64,000 bases of DNA from Trichosphaerium sp. ATCC 40318 (Eukaryota; Discosea; Flabellinia; Trichosidae). How positions within the stretch are numbered: the first letter of the stretch is position 1; each line of letters begins with the position of its first letter. The DNA lies in contig JALMLS010000420.1 of the NCBI GenBank assembly GCA_038496445.1, positions 1 through 64,000 of the forward strand, in the 5' to 3' direction. The translations under genes and the position numbers were made by a program. Positions 46,690-59,203 of this stretch are shown here, piece by piece. Below the pieces are notes generated by a model, which worked only from the letters and a program-made list of their open reading frames with translations, was not told where the DNA came from and did not search any database.

Positions 46690-46790
46690 ATGTATTTTAC
46701 AGTATTGTATACCATGCATTATACCATATAATTATACCATAAAATGTGGTATTATACCGTGGTATTATACTGTATAAGTATAAGTTAGTC
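46690..46790. repeat. GGTATAA-type palindromic repeats, short cluster
   Basis: Units such as ATTATACCATATAATTATACC and TGGTATTATACCGTGG recur in both orientations over 100 bases. Same family as the larger cluster at 47930-48240. Confidence 0.65.
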
Positions 46791-47087
46791 AAAGCTCACT
46801 TGGTCTGCACTTGATTTAATAGCATATGGACCTACGCAAACGCCATACCACACAATGCTTTGACAGTAGCTGTTATTGAACATAATTGGCATATAAATGT
46901 GTGAAAAACAGTTTTAAGAGAGAAATCTGGTAACGTGCCCCAATTATGGGCGTTTTAGGGATAAATTGGCCAACTTTCTCCGATTAATGGTATTTGAGGA
47001 AGAAACCACTCCGCGTACCCCATGTTAGAACGCTACAGTGGTAGACACACCAAAAACGCGTTTAGCACTCGAAAAATGCCCATTCGC

Positions 47088-47113
47088 AAAAAACCTCCAA
47101 TTGGAGGTTTTTT
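47088..47113. repeat. 26-bp perfect palindrome with flanking A/T run
   Basis: AAAAAACCTCCAA followed at once by its exact reverse complement (no loop), then one more T. In RNA it would form a stem ending in U residues. It sits in otherwise featureless island DNA. Confidence 0.8.
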
Positions 47114-47929
47114 TCTCCAGCTCTCATTTTTTTCTCCCCTCCATAGGCATTTTTACACTCAATCAACGCCATACAGCCTCATTTACCAAATCAGGAGCAA
47201 AATTATTTATTTTTTTTTGACATTCTTGATATATGCCCCAATGTGTGTTAAACCGCGCAATTAGTGTTATAAGGCAAAGTTGTTTCAGAGCCTACCCATT
47301 TTTCGATTTTTTTGGATTTTTTTGGTTTTTTTTTCTACTAAACGCCTGCATTTGCCGGAACAGATAGCATTTAGGCTCTGCACCCATGCGTTGACCTTAC
47401 AAGTGATATTGTAAACTAATTGGCTAAGCCAGGGCATAAAACTAAGTCTTGACCAGTTTATCGCCCACACAACACAAGGTACGCTAGAAAGCAGTTGTTT
47501 TAAAGCTGTTTGCCATAGGTTTTACAGGCTTAATAGGTGATATAAAAAAAAAAAAACGTGTTAGCCGCCCAACCAGGTACTATTCCGCTAGAACTCGTTT
47601 CCGATGAGGTTGGTAGCTATTTTCATTTCTTTGTTTTAGTCTTGGTTTGGCTTCACTGTGCAGGTCATTTGTTACTCTCAGTGCTGCCATCACAACAAAA
47701 CAACAATTTTTGTATGACTATTTATTTTGTGTACAAGAAACCAAGCCAGCGCTAACTCTTCTTTTAAGTTTCATGCTATATCCATTCAATGCACTTACAG
47801 CAAGTACAATCTGTTCTTTTAAGGTTATTTGATGCCTGCAAAAAAGGACATGGGCAAAACTAAAGGTCACGGATGTAAACAAAAAAAAGATGTATTAATA
47901 AATGTGTTTTTATTTTTAGAACAGTTTTT

Positions 47930-48240
47930 ACACGGTATAATACACCTGGTTTTGTGGTATAATCTATCAAGTTTTAAGGTATAATATACCAGGCTTTATG
48001 GTATTATTCTGTGTTTTATACCATGTTTTATGGTAGAATTATACCATATAATGCATTTTTTCAGGTGAAAAAATATGGTATAAATTCGCACTTTCTACTG
48101 TATATTTATGGTATAATTTGGCTGTTTCATGGTATAAATCCTTTGATTTATGGTATATTATACTGGAATTTGTGGTATAAAATTGGAATCAATGGTATAA
48201 TTATACCACAAATTCATGGTATCTACCATAAAAACAGCTC
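47930..48240. repeat. GGTATAA-type palindromic repeats, large cluster
   Basis: More than a dozen occurrences of TGGTATAA/TTATACCA in both orientations about 15-30 bases apart, including the perfect palindrome TGGTATAATTATACCA at 48193-48208. AT-rich, able to fold back on itself repeatedly. No coding frame beyond low-complexity shadows. Confidence 0.75.
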
Positions 48241-48559
48241 AAGAATTTTAGACCTGATTTTTGGTTGATTTATCAACATTTAACATGAGAACCCCATGCT
48301 GCATCAACAGTTTTGTTTAAAAAAACCAGAGTAAAACATAGAACCTTGCTCTTACAGTAGTAAAATTGGAAGTATGTATGGTTTTGTACATGCCATAATC
48401 CTGATTATGGTACTGTTAGTGCCGCATCTACAAAAATACAACTAATTGTTTAGTTCATTTACCAAAGAATCTGATTTTTATTCATTGGGGTGTTAAACTA
48501 TTTTGGGCAAACAATGAAGGTTAAAAATTGTGTAATATTCATAAAAAAAGTTTATTTGG

Positions 48560-51500
48560 TTAGTTTGGAGCTAAACCCCAACTACCAATCATTTGATCTT
48601 CATCACTCTCTTGAATTAATGAAGGGCGTGCTGCTGTTTGCACTGGTGCTGGTGTTGGTGGCTGTGGAGCAATGTCATGCTCTGGATCAAAAAAGTTCTA
48701 GTTGGGAATTAATAGTTGGACAACAGCGCTCATTGCAGTACCTGTAATAGTTCATATGCTAACAGTGTCACTCCAAACTGAGGAGATGATCTAAAAAAGA
48801 AATTACTAATATTGTTACTTGAGATTGATTGCAAACCTTATACACCTAGGCACTATGCCCTTATAAAAAGCTAGAATACCCTCAGAACGGTAAACTTTAA
48901 CAAAGCAATCAACAATGCCATTGTATGTTTGATCTCCAGCACGTGCTTCAACCTGCAACCTTGTTTTGACAACATCAAAAGGTGTTGTCATTGACGCTGA
49001 AATCAAACCTATTAACATGTATGTAAGCTCTTTTGAACAACAACCCAATTATCAGTGCCTGCAAAGGATCCTGCAAGCAAGTAATTCATGGCACTCTCCT
49101 CGCCAGTATCAGCATCTCTCATCAACTGCTTTGATTTGGCATAAAGTGGAAAATAGATAGCCGAAAATGGGATATCACGACTAAAGCATGCAGGTGCGCC
49201 TTTATATAATCCAAAAAAGCCAAGCTCACGAACAATAGTAACAGCACCTTTGGGCTTTAAGCCATAACGTGTGGCAAGCTAGCACTGGTGTAAATTTACA
49301 TTTTGGTATAGCACCGCTTATAAAAAGAAATAGTACGCACTTCGCCTTGTACTTGCAATCTGATCTTTACAATTTCTATTGGGTTGGTAAACACGACCTG
49401 TGACATACCAGCACAACCACCGGCGAGTATTTCTAATGGCAAATACATGCTGTCTTCAGATTGGCCTGCCTGCTGGAATAGCCCGCTGGTATGATTGTCA
49501 GTAGTGTTTTTACAATTATTATCAAATACACATGACGGTACGTACCGAAGTAGATCGTTGACTACAAGCTTGATAGCTTTTTCAGGTGCAACACCTACCA
49601 GCTGTGGCAGTAAACCACGATACAAGCCTGTGGGTCCTTCATTCCTAAAGTAATGAGCCTCACGCTGTGGCGCACTAGTTTTGGTGTGTTTTGACCATAC
49701 TTTATAACCTGTGTAAAGCAATCCCAACTATTTTTGTACATTTGTTTTGCTGCTAAAGATTTTACATTTAGCAAGCTGCACAACTAGACATTATTACAAA
49801 CCCGAAGCATCACCAGCGGAGCCTCTCTGATTTTGCATCCTAGTTTTGACCAGATCGATAGGATAGACAGCTGTCGCTCCAATCGCACCAGCCACAGCGC
49901 CAATGCCAAACGACTTTGCGGCCAGTAGTAGTTTTTGCATAGGCGTTTTGTTGTTTGTGGCAGCATTGAGCTACAAAAAGGCAACAAAAGTAAGCTTCAA
50001 TTGGGGCAGGTGGTAATCAACCAAAACATAGAGAAGAAACAAACCATGCTTTAAATGGATGGCGCACCCTGTGGATATCGAACAAACGCATGTTAGATCG
50101 ATCCTTCATCACATACAGGAAGGTGTCAACATCAAGCATGCTGTGACGCCTTGGGTTGTCAAAAATGTGGAACAGGACGTCAAGTTGATTCGTTGAAAGT
50201 AAAGTGTCAGCTGTTTGCTGAGTTACTCTCCCCAATTGCGCTACCACCACGTGTCAGAGGTTAAAAGCAAGTGTTGTGTTGTACAGAAAAAGAAAAAAAA
50301 AATGTACAAAGTGATTACGCACATCTGCCAACACCTAACCCAGCAACCGAATTGGTCATGCGAAGTGCTTTTTCAAAGGCTGGAAAATTATCTAATACTT
50401 TGTGAAAGTTGGCGTAGTCATCCAATGAAATCTGGCAGTCTGCATATGCTTCATCCACGCTTTCCAAGTTTTGGTGCGTATGCTTAGGCAACCTACACAA
50501 TCGCTTGGGTTAGAAGAACCACAGCGCAATTCAATCAAAAATTGTTTTCGGCATACATTTTAGGATTGGTGTTAATCGCCACCAATGTTGTAAAGTCCTT
50601 TGCAGAGAGCATGCCGTTGGATTTCTTAAACTGGCTGAATTCCTACTCAAAAAAAACCGATTGTTACAACGAGATAAGGGTACGAGGTGTGAGCGCCATA
50701 CTTGTTGTAAGAGTCCTATTTTCAAATCTGCTATCAATCTCGTAAAGTCTTTGAGGCTGATGCGATTCTCTCCATCTTGGCCAAAAAAATTATCCCAGTA
50801 TCCAGAAGTAAACGCAAACGTCAAATGTCCACATGCGCGCATAAGAGATCTGAACTCGTCTAGCAAGCAATTTTAATAAAAATAATAGTAATATCGGCGT
50901 TGAGCCTCTTTAATATTTTACTTTGAAGCGCTCTTACAAATACTAAATTGATTCACACGCACCTTTAGAGCAGTATCCATCTCCTTCCGTGTCAAATAAT
51001 TTAAATGCTGTCTCAAACTCCTTCTCTGACGTAGCGAGCAGCGTGTCAAAAAACACAAATTCAGAAAAGGAGATTGTCTTTTCACCACTTGATTCTCGAG
51101 GTCGGAATAGAGTGTTAAACGGGTCTGTGTCAGTGCCATCAGTTTCCTACGCATGCGTCAGAGGTTGGGGTATCGTTTTGTTGGTACAGAACAAGTTACC
51201 ACCCCAGTAAAAATAAAATGCGACAAAACAACAGATTTTTTTGAAATATTTTAAACTAACTGTTACCACTCATCAAAAATACCAATGCGTACAGGAGTTG
51301 GCGGTTTAGGTTTACGTTTACCGTTCTTCCCCTTGCCGGTGTCACCAGTCAAGTTAATTGAGGCAATAAAATCGCCTTTTGTCATGTACTTCTCGCCATC
51401 AATGGTGATGGAAGCGTACTGCTTGTAGATATTATCAAGCTTTTTGAGCGTTTCCTTGGCGTTGTTAGCGATAACACGCATGAAGAACATCTTTTCGTAC

Positions 51501-51809
51501 CTTTTTGACGTTCAAAGGCTTGTTTGAGAATGGTGGCAAGTACGCCAGTATAGCTGCGACAGCAGCGGCGCCAATTACAGCGATAGGCAACAATGGGTTA
51601 AACCCGTTTGTTTTAGCGGTAGATGGCGAGTCCTCCTCAACAATAACACTATCGTCGCGTTTGGGTGGGTTTTGATCCTCTGTACTATATCGGCGCCAAG
51701 ACCTTCTTTGGGACCCATTGGACCCACTGGACCATCTGTTATACCTCCGTTGCTTCTGTTGTTCGTTCCGGAAGCGAGAAGTCCTTGAGAGTGTCCTCAA
51801 GCTGAACAT
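48560..51809 (-). CDS. Mitochondrial aspartate/glutamate carrier (aralar/citrin type, EF-hand plus carrier)
   Basis: Exchanges matrix aspartate for cytosolic glutamate and H+, feeding the malate-aspartate shuttle. ATG 51809 begins an Arg/Ser-rich presequence ([17 protein letters not shown]), then one membrane helix ([20 protein letters not shown], about 51560). An EF-hand region follows ([39 protein letters not shown]). Three carrier repeats carry the PxD/E signature: [14 protein letters not shown] (about 49850), [17 protein letters not shown] (about 49370) and [16 protein letters not shown] (about 48950). The end [21 protein letters not shown] is formed across a GTTTGC intron. A final intron gives a Pro-rich, acidic extension stopping at 48560; without it the stop is at 48730. 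The N-terminal helix is unusual for this family. Confidence 0.88.
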
Positions 51810-52097
51810 TCTCAAAATTTGATCAAAAAAACAGTTTAAAAATAAAACTGAAATGTCAATTTCGTTCGGCACAGCTTTGCTTGGTCACACTACGCGTAGC
51901 CATACCTTACAGCGCTTCGTTACTTGGCGTAGTGCTGTGCAAAATTTGGCTAGCCAACAGTCCGTGTTTATAGCGTAAAGACACTTTGTTCTCGCCTACC
52001 GCCATATAACGGACTACCTGAGCTTCAGTGCTTCGGGTTTGACATTGTTTGAATAGTTTGACACCTATGTCTATTTGAGTAAACGTTGTTGTAATTA

Positions 52098-53045
52098 ATG
52101 GAAAGAAAACGCAAAGCAGCGCAAGACTCCGTGTGTAGCATTATTTCTTTGTTTTTAGCACAGCAAAACAAATGGAACACTCTCATAGCGCGTGGAAATC
52201 GTTTTTGGGATGAGTTTATAGCGGTAAAACGCGATTCTATGTACATTACACCAAATAAATTAGAAATGTACTAACTGCTGCTCAGAGAAGCTCAAGGAAG
52301 TAATTGGGGAGCCTTGGAACAATTTCCGACGGTACAAACAAATGTTTTAGAGAAATTAGTTGAGAAATCCAACTACATTCAATGTCGAATAGAAGCAGTG
52401 CTACGCGACCTGGTGCGTAATCAATATCACAACCCCAATTGAATTTTTTTGGTGTACTTTTGGTAAAAAAACACTTGTCACCAGCAATTGTTGTTTTAAC
52501 TTGGCAAAAGGTAAAGTGTCAGGGTGTCATGGTATCGCAAGTACGTACCATAGTTCAATGACAAATAGACTGAAGCCTTACTTGTTGCTAGATAAATAGA
52601 CTGAAGCCAAAAATTGGATTGCTCGAAACGGTGTTTGGCACTGCACCTGTACTCAAGAACCTATCTGTGCGCGACACCGGTAAGCAACAAATACTGAAAA
52701 GACTTGATTACCTAATTTCTTGTGAACAGTGGACGTACTTGAGCGCCTGAGTGGGATGTATAAACAACAACTGACTGTGAATAAGTTGATTGCAACTGAT
52801 TTGAAACAACGTGCGAAATCTACCCTGTTGCATAAAGACTTGACTTTACTTCCCCTCTACAACGTATTGACATGTTATAGCTTCCCTTGATACGTTAACA
52901 GTATATGCATCTAGCTGGTACGCCTCACAATGTTACGAAGGCAGTCACTGAAGGAGCATTTAGGCGACTTGCACCGATGATTAATGAACAAGAACTTCAC
53001 ATGCTCACTGCCTCCCTCAAGCAGCAGCTCCCACCGCCCAAATAG
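52098..53045 (+). CDS. CINP-like (CDK2-interacting protein) homologue
   Basis: CINP links CDK2/CDC7 and ATR-dependent checkpoint signalling and also ribosome assembly factors. The ATG at 52098 gives MERKRKAAQDSVCSIISLF followed by a QNKWNTLIARGNRFWDE segment with the conserved W...L...G spacing. Helical parts follow: LEKLVEKSNYIQCRIEAVL, LERLSGMYKQQLTVNKLIA (compare the family's LFEMYKQEL..K), and a C-terminal AGTPHNVTKAVTEGAFRRL...LHMLTASL ending at TAG 53043. Introns have donors GTTTAT, GTGCGT and others. The match rests on pattern and length (about 200 residues), not on a catalytic motif. Confidence 0.5.
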
Positions 53046-53226
53046 TGTGCACGTACGGAGTTATGTTATTATATTATACAACAGGGAAAGGCGCCATCCG
53101 AGGATGCAAGGGGGGGAGCTACACTACACAACTTGAGTATTTGGAAATAGATCTTACAGCCATGCTAGAAGCTGTCATCATCTTGTGCTGGCGATTAGTG
53201 GCGCCTGAAGAAAGAATTAGTACTTG

Positions 53227-55280
53227 TCAGAGCTGGCAACTGAACGAACCAGCATCTTGTTGCTTGTACAGGGAGGGCACCACAGGCTCTATATTATTTG
53301 GTTCGCAATCAAACTGAATAAAGTCTTTAAGCGTTGCTTTGAGTGTATGTACATCGCCTAGATTTATCCAAGTCAGAGAGAGAATCCACACCAACACAGT
53401 AAAAAAGTTGTGAGTATCTATTCATTCCTACCTGGCCACCAGTACGGGATTTGAATGATGCGAATACCGTTGCTCTTGCAATATTCCTCTTTTTCTATAT
53501 CGCGTGCTGAATAAAGAGCCTGCGGGTGACCACGAATTATGTCGTGATAGTGATGCTCGCCTACAAATCCGTTACACTCAACACTAGTTGTTTACAAGTG
53601 AAACTATAGCGACAAACCTTGGTACTCCACTGCAATGCAATGATTTGGTAGGTACATGTCTACCACTATAATATTACCCGTCGTGTAACTGGTGCCGATG
53701 GCATGTTCCTCTAATACGGTCTCTTCTGGAAGGAGATCCTTGATGTGGGAATAAAGCAACCTACCATCCGCGTTACAGCGAGACCACATTGCCACGTTTT
53801 GGCAGGACCCTTTTGCGCACCTTTGTCTCGCTTTTCTAGAGTAACCAACATGATCCCATGTCCACAAAAAGCCTGGTCTGACGAGCTCAATCGCATTTGG
53901 CAGATACTGCAAAATGCCGTTGCCGCCCATTGCTGCTATTTGTTCGTGAGATATCCTATACCTAAGCAATTGCACATAATGGTTTAGCATAACTAGTTGA
54001 CAAACAGCCTTAGCTCTCACCAATCGGTGGGCTCTGAAATATTGTGCTTCTTCTCCACTTTTTTCAAGAACGCCAAGCGATTCACCTTGCTCGTCCAATA
54101 GTCATTGATTCTCAAGCTCCTGTTGGACGCCATGAGGTAGTGATAACATTGACGCCTGCAACGCACAAGAAGTTTTTTCTCTTCCAAGTTTTTTGAGGGT
54201 ACAACGCTGTCAGAAGAGTCACCAAGTTTTTACTCTGTCTTTTTGAAACAAAGAAGAGGTTAACATTGGGTTTATTCTGCGTTTGAGCAATACTGAGACA
54301 ACGCACTTGTTGTACACTGTTGTGCCACCAAAGTGTTTGATATCTTGAAGCTTTACACGATACCAATCATCCAGCGTCTTGTAACCCAGTGCTTCACCAC
54401 CCACGTTGAACATGCGGCGTTGGTTTTCAGTGTCATCCCAAAACCTTTGGGGTGCGCTTCTACAGCACTTTTAATACACAAAATCACACGTGTCTAAGCA
54501 CGTGCACAAATTTCCATGCATCCCACGTTGCTTCAGGATATACAGTGGTGAGTGCCGTGTACAGCGACGAGTTATACCTGGACAGCGGCAAGAACCACCT
54601 TTTGTTAGAAATCGACACTTTAGGACGATGAGCACAAAGGTCATTACTGACCCTTCGATGACGCACCTGGACAAGATACTTGCTCCCCTTGACATCTCCG
54701 TTATGAAGACGTTGTGTGTAACATGATACCAATCGGATAGTACTTTTACACCACGTTTAGCAGCAAACTCTTCGAACCTTGCGCGTTGGTGAGCTATATC
54801 ATCCCAGTACCGCGACGGCGTTGCACTACGTTTCATTAAATCCAAGTGCTACTGGCAAATTATGCTGAGAAGCGTACGCGAACTTCCACTGAGGCCAAGC
54901 GTGCTGAGGATACAATGACTTTAGGAGGGAGGAAAGAGAGCAATTGTATCTATAGCCACAAACAAATGTCAGAATTGGGGAGAGGAGGGAAGATTGGAGA
55001 AGGATGGTGGAGAGCGCGGAATGCCAAACCCTGGCTGGCGACATACCTCTTCGCAAGTCCGCCAGCGCCATGGTGTATGACTTGTTGTATCGTCGTTTTA
55101 CGCCAGTCGTTCAATGTCTTAATCCCAAGCACTTTTCCAATCTCGTTTATCCGCCTTCGCTGGTTGCGCTTTGAGTACCAGTAAAAGTGCGGTGCAGTCC
55201 TACACGAGTTACGTGTCACGTTTAACGGCACGCTATCTCGTCGTTACGTACTCATTTATCCACTTGTGCGGTAAAGCCAT
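53227..55280 (-). CDS. Multi-repeat protein with RAP/endonuclease-like C-terminal domain
   Basis: From ATG 55280 (MALPHKWINE) three or four diverged repeats follow. Each has LG(I/V/Y)KTL.DW, then a GG or HGxxxL stretch, then Y..SL...L..(L/V)YP...W..WKF: IKTLNDWRKTTIQQVIHHG with SLYPQHAWPQWKF; VKVLSDWYHVTHNVF with VYPEATWDAWKF; YKTLDDWYRVKLQDIKHFGG with LYPQKTWKRKNF. The C-terminal part has NIIVVDMYLPNHCIAVEYQG then, after an intron, EHHYHDII and KSNGIRIIQIPYWW. This is the layout of the RAP domain (RNA-binding, restriction-endonuclease-like fold: EVDGxxHF...LKxxGxxVxxIPYWxW). RAP proteins usually act on organelle RNA. I see no clear targeting peptide. Stop at 53227. Confidence 0.65.
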
Positions 55281-55580
55281 GCGTTGTATGTATCTGACGT
55301 TGTTGCTATGGTTTGTTTGGCACTTTTTTGAGCTATGATAGCTAGTACCGAAATAACACCGCGAAATGCCCGAAACAACATAGACATTGAACAACGTTGC
55401 CATCAGCGCGTTTTCCAGTGGTTACATTACAATAACGGTAACAGACACTTCTGGTAGCCTATTCCCTTTGCAAATGTAGTAATGGCACAAAAACCAACTT
55501 TACAGCTTCACGTGTTAATGAGACTCAAAACTTAGCTCAAACGGCTCATAACTTAACAATAGTAGCTTCCAACGCGTACA

Positions 55581-58500
55581 ATGCTAGCCCACCGTGCTGT
55601 ATTGTATACAACGCGCAATTACAGGCATAAACGCAAGTGTCGAACTAGAAATGCCGTAAACCGCCCAAATAAAGCGTAAGCTGGCGCCCAATACACCTTT
55701 TGACAATTGTAGGTGTGTTGTACGTAGACTCTGTACTGCAAAGCCCAAGGACGAAAGCCTCGTTAAATTAGACAAACAGAGCGCATTGAAATTTCTCAAG
55801 AGTTATTTCGTTGATACGGAAGTGCAACCGCCAGTACCAGGACAAGAACCTTCCATTAAACAACTGCACGACTACGAATGGACGGACAACTATGATTGGT
55901 TGCGTACGTCACATTTTGACATGTTGTCAAGTATTTGCAGTGAATAGAATCGTTCAATTTCATCCATGCAACCTGTCACGTGTTCCTCACTGAATGCTAC
56001 ATCGCACTTGCGACTCCACAAAGATTGCACATGTCTGCAGTAACCCCCTTTGTGCAACGTACGTCAGTTCATGAGGGGAGGGGTATTGATGGTTTTGCGA
56101 GTATTTTGAACATGTGTGTTCTTTGACAGGAATTGTTGAAAACAATGAAGATGATTTCTATTCACTGCAACTACAACATTACTGCTGCGACTGTATTGAA
56201 ATACTGTCTCTAGAGGACTTGGAAGCGCCTGCGGTTCGCGAATACTTGACAGCAGAACAAAAGTACATGGTATCACAATTCAAGAAACGAACAGGCAATA
56301 TTGGGCAAGATCTAGTCAGAGAGCTTCTACAGGATCTTCTAGATGGAGACAGAGCCACTGCCGAATTTGCTGAGGGGTACCAATACTATATAACCCACCA
56401 AGATAAAAAACCATTCCCGCTGTACAAGCGACGAACGCCTCAAGGCACCGAGCAAGTACAAACACACCACTCCTCACGTGGACGTGGTCAGTTGCAAGTA
56501 TTTATTGCTGGTAGGTGGTCATAGATCATAACGAGCTTACCACACTCTCGAAAGAGGCCGCAATTAGCGCAATGCGCATGTCATTTGATCACAATATTTT
56601 GGCATACACAGTAGATCTAGATGGCCTGGAGCAACCTCAGCTCCGTTTTAGAGATGTAGAAACGGGATCGGACCTCCCTGTACCGCAGTTTTTTTGTTTT
56701 GGGAATAATAGAAACATGTTAGCTTCATTTCTAACGTATTGTTCCAGGATTTGATTCACAACGTAGCGAGTGTTGAATGGTTTGCAGATGGCAAGCATGT
56801 GGTATACACAAAAAAAGACGATAAGCGTCGTCCCTACTCCGTTTGGAGACACAAGCTAGGTAAAATTTAACATACAAACTCAGAACATGTGCACGCTAAT
56901 CTCGAGCCCAGGAACTCACCCCGAAGAAGACGTGTTGGTCATGACTGAGCCCGACGAGAGGTGTTACTTGGACGTTCTGAGAACCAAAAACAAAGAATTC
57001 GTAACAATCACCGCTAACACCAAGAGCATGTCAGAGGCACACACCACGAAACACTCCAAGCACTGCTTTGTGTGATAACAAAATATTAGGTTCGTGTGCT
57101 TCCTGCAGATAGTCCATTGGGCGATTTCAAAGTGATTCGCGGTCGTCAAGAGAATGTTGAGTATTTTGTTGAACACTCTGGCAAACACTTTTACATAGTC
57201 ACAAACATGGGAGGTGCACACAATTACAAAGTACACTAATCAATTGCTATTGCCATTACTCACACTGCAAAGCTTATTAGAGTCTTGGAAGACGACGTAG
57301 AAGACAGTGATAAATGGATAGAGGTCAGTGCCCGCCAATCATCGTCTTCATTGACAAAAATGTATGCTCACCCTCTCTGCAGGTCGTAAAACACAGACTC
57401 AATGTCAAAATAGAGGACGTTGACGTATTTGCTAACTATGCAGTACTATATGAACGCACCAACGGGATTCCTGGATGTCGAATTGGTCAGATACAAAGCG
57501 ATGGTAGGGTGTCACAGAACCAACAGAACAAACACACCCTGCTACCAGTTACTTTTTAGGTGATATTAAGGATTGGAACGTACTAAGCTTTGGGGATATA
57601 GGGGAATTGTACGCAGGCGCTAACCAGGACTTCAACACGCCAAAAATAAGGTACCTATGCGTCCGCTGCATTTTTTTTGTTGCTATATCTGACTGACATG
57701 ACCAACAAGGCTCAACTTTTCTTCACCAGTAATTCCGGAGAAGGTATACGATTATCACGTTAAAGAGCGCAGATTGGAACTGTTGGAACAAAAATATATT
57801 CGATGTAAGTCACCACACCTTCAGTAATACTGGCTTTTTGTGTTTCTTGACAGATAAGTATACACATGCCCTCTAACCAACTACAAGCGTTGGATGAGAG
57901 TAACTATGTCAATGAACAAATTATGGTGCCTACACCAAGTGTCAATGTCCCATTAACCTTAACATACGATTCCAAACTCAAGTTGGACGGGAGGTAAGCA
58001 ATAGTTCCCTAAAAAAACGATGGGACGAACACTCACAAAGTCCCTGAAAACTAGTGCCCCAACACTGTTGATTGGTTATGGTGCATATGGATCGATGAAC
58101 GAGATTAACTACGACAGCCTACATGTCCCTTTGTTAAAGCGTGGTACGAACAGCCCCTGGCGAAGCAGCTGTATCTATTTTCTTAATGACTGCTGTGTTA
58201 GGTTGGCGCATTGCACGCGCACATGTTAGAGGAGGAGGCGAGCTCGGAGCGAAGTGGCACGAAGCTGGCAAAAAAATGAATAAGAGAAATTCCATGCACG
58301 ACTTTATACACGTTGCTGAGTACTTGATACAGAAGGGATACACCAGCACAAAAATGTAAGTGCGAATCAGTACATTAATCGCGTGTGATTACTGCGACTA
58401 ATTGGATTGTCAAGGTTGGCCGCACACGGTATTAGTGCAGGAGGGTTGCTCATTGGTGTGTAGAACGTTTGTGTTGGACACCAACTTATTTTCTCCTTTT

Positions 58501-59203
58501 ACCTTATTGCCTATTTAGGTGCCACACTTAACATGCGACCAGAGTTGTTTGGTTCTGTACGTCCTACACAAGTTTTGTCGATTTTATCCGGCACTGTGAT
58601 AAACCCCAAGATTTCTGTAACACTACCCTTGTAGGCTGTTTTGGAAGTGCCATTCGTTGATGTCCTTACATCCATGACCGATCCAGATTTGGCACTAACA
58701 GTGCACGAATACGACGAATGGGGTGACCCTTTGAATGATAGCAGTGTTTTTGATTGCATTAGGTACCCCCTACACAAACACCCACTTTGATGTGACTGCA
58801 GGAAAAAAGTCTGACAACACTGGTTTTTTAGGGAATATGACCCTTATGTAAACATCAAACGTGCAAACTACCCACACATGCTTGTCACAGCTTCTACTAT
58901 AGACCACAGAGTCCCCTTCTGGCGTAAGTATTTTTACTAATAAGGTTGCATTATAACATTAGCTAACTCCTTCCGTGCCTACAGAACCTGCTAAATACGT
59001 TGCTAAGCTTAGAGAGAAGAAGACGGACGACAACGTCCTGTTGTTACGCACTAGCTTTTCGCACGGACATTTTGGAACTGCTGGAAAGTACGTCACGTGA
59101 TATATAATTCCAGGCAAAAGTTGATGCAAGTAGGGTATCCATGCAAGCTGAACAAGCTGTCGTCTTATCATTTTTGATAAACACAATACAAGACAAGAAA
59201 TAG
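55581..59203 (+). CDS. Oligopeptidase B-like prolyl oligopeptidase family serine peptidase
   Basis: Cuts small peptides after basic residues. ATG 55581 starts a basic leader ([20 protein letters not shown]) that could be an organelle presequence. The body begins with [15 protein letters not shown] and, after a long intron, [18 protein letters not shown]. The propeller region covers about 56300-57600 ([51 protein letters not shown]). The catalytic domain shows [16 protein letters not shown] (about 58050), [17 protein letters not shown] (about 58230), [11 protein letters not shown] with Ser (about 58420), [11 protein letters not shown] with Asp (about 58890) and FSHGHFG with His (about 59060). 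The last intron (about 59089-59132) leads to [14 protein letters not shown] and TAG at 59201. Catalytic triad complete. Confidence 0.9.

Larger units (their letters stand above)
41454..48559. other. AT-rich repeat island without recognisable host genes
   Basis: About 7.1 kb between the stops of two convergent genes. Unlike the rest of the window it lacks GTACGT-type exon-intron structure. It carries retrotransposon fragments, palindromic minisatellites, small inverted-repeat elements and A/T tracts. Stretches with nothing definite are 41460-41580, 43270-43414, 46020-46110, 46260-46680, 46790-47080, 47120-47930 and 48240-48559. The last includes an 85-codon + frame (48490-48747) that is mostly opposite the carrier gene. 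Confidence 0.8.

Noticed and set aside
46471-46731. 86-codon + frame in the repeat island
   Set aside because: No domain, AT-rich composition, and it runs into GGTATAA repeats; probably a decayed element at most.
48490-48747. 85-codon + frame with a hydrophobic [12 protein letters not shown] stretch
   Set aside because: It mostly lies opposite the C-terminal exons of the carrier gene, which explain the open frame better.
59089-59114. An apparent 26-base intron near the end of the oligopeptidase gene
   Set aside because: The frame after it does not continue the family. A 44-base intron ending at 59132 restores the expected C-terminus.
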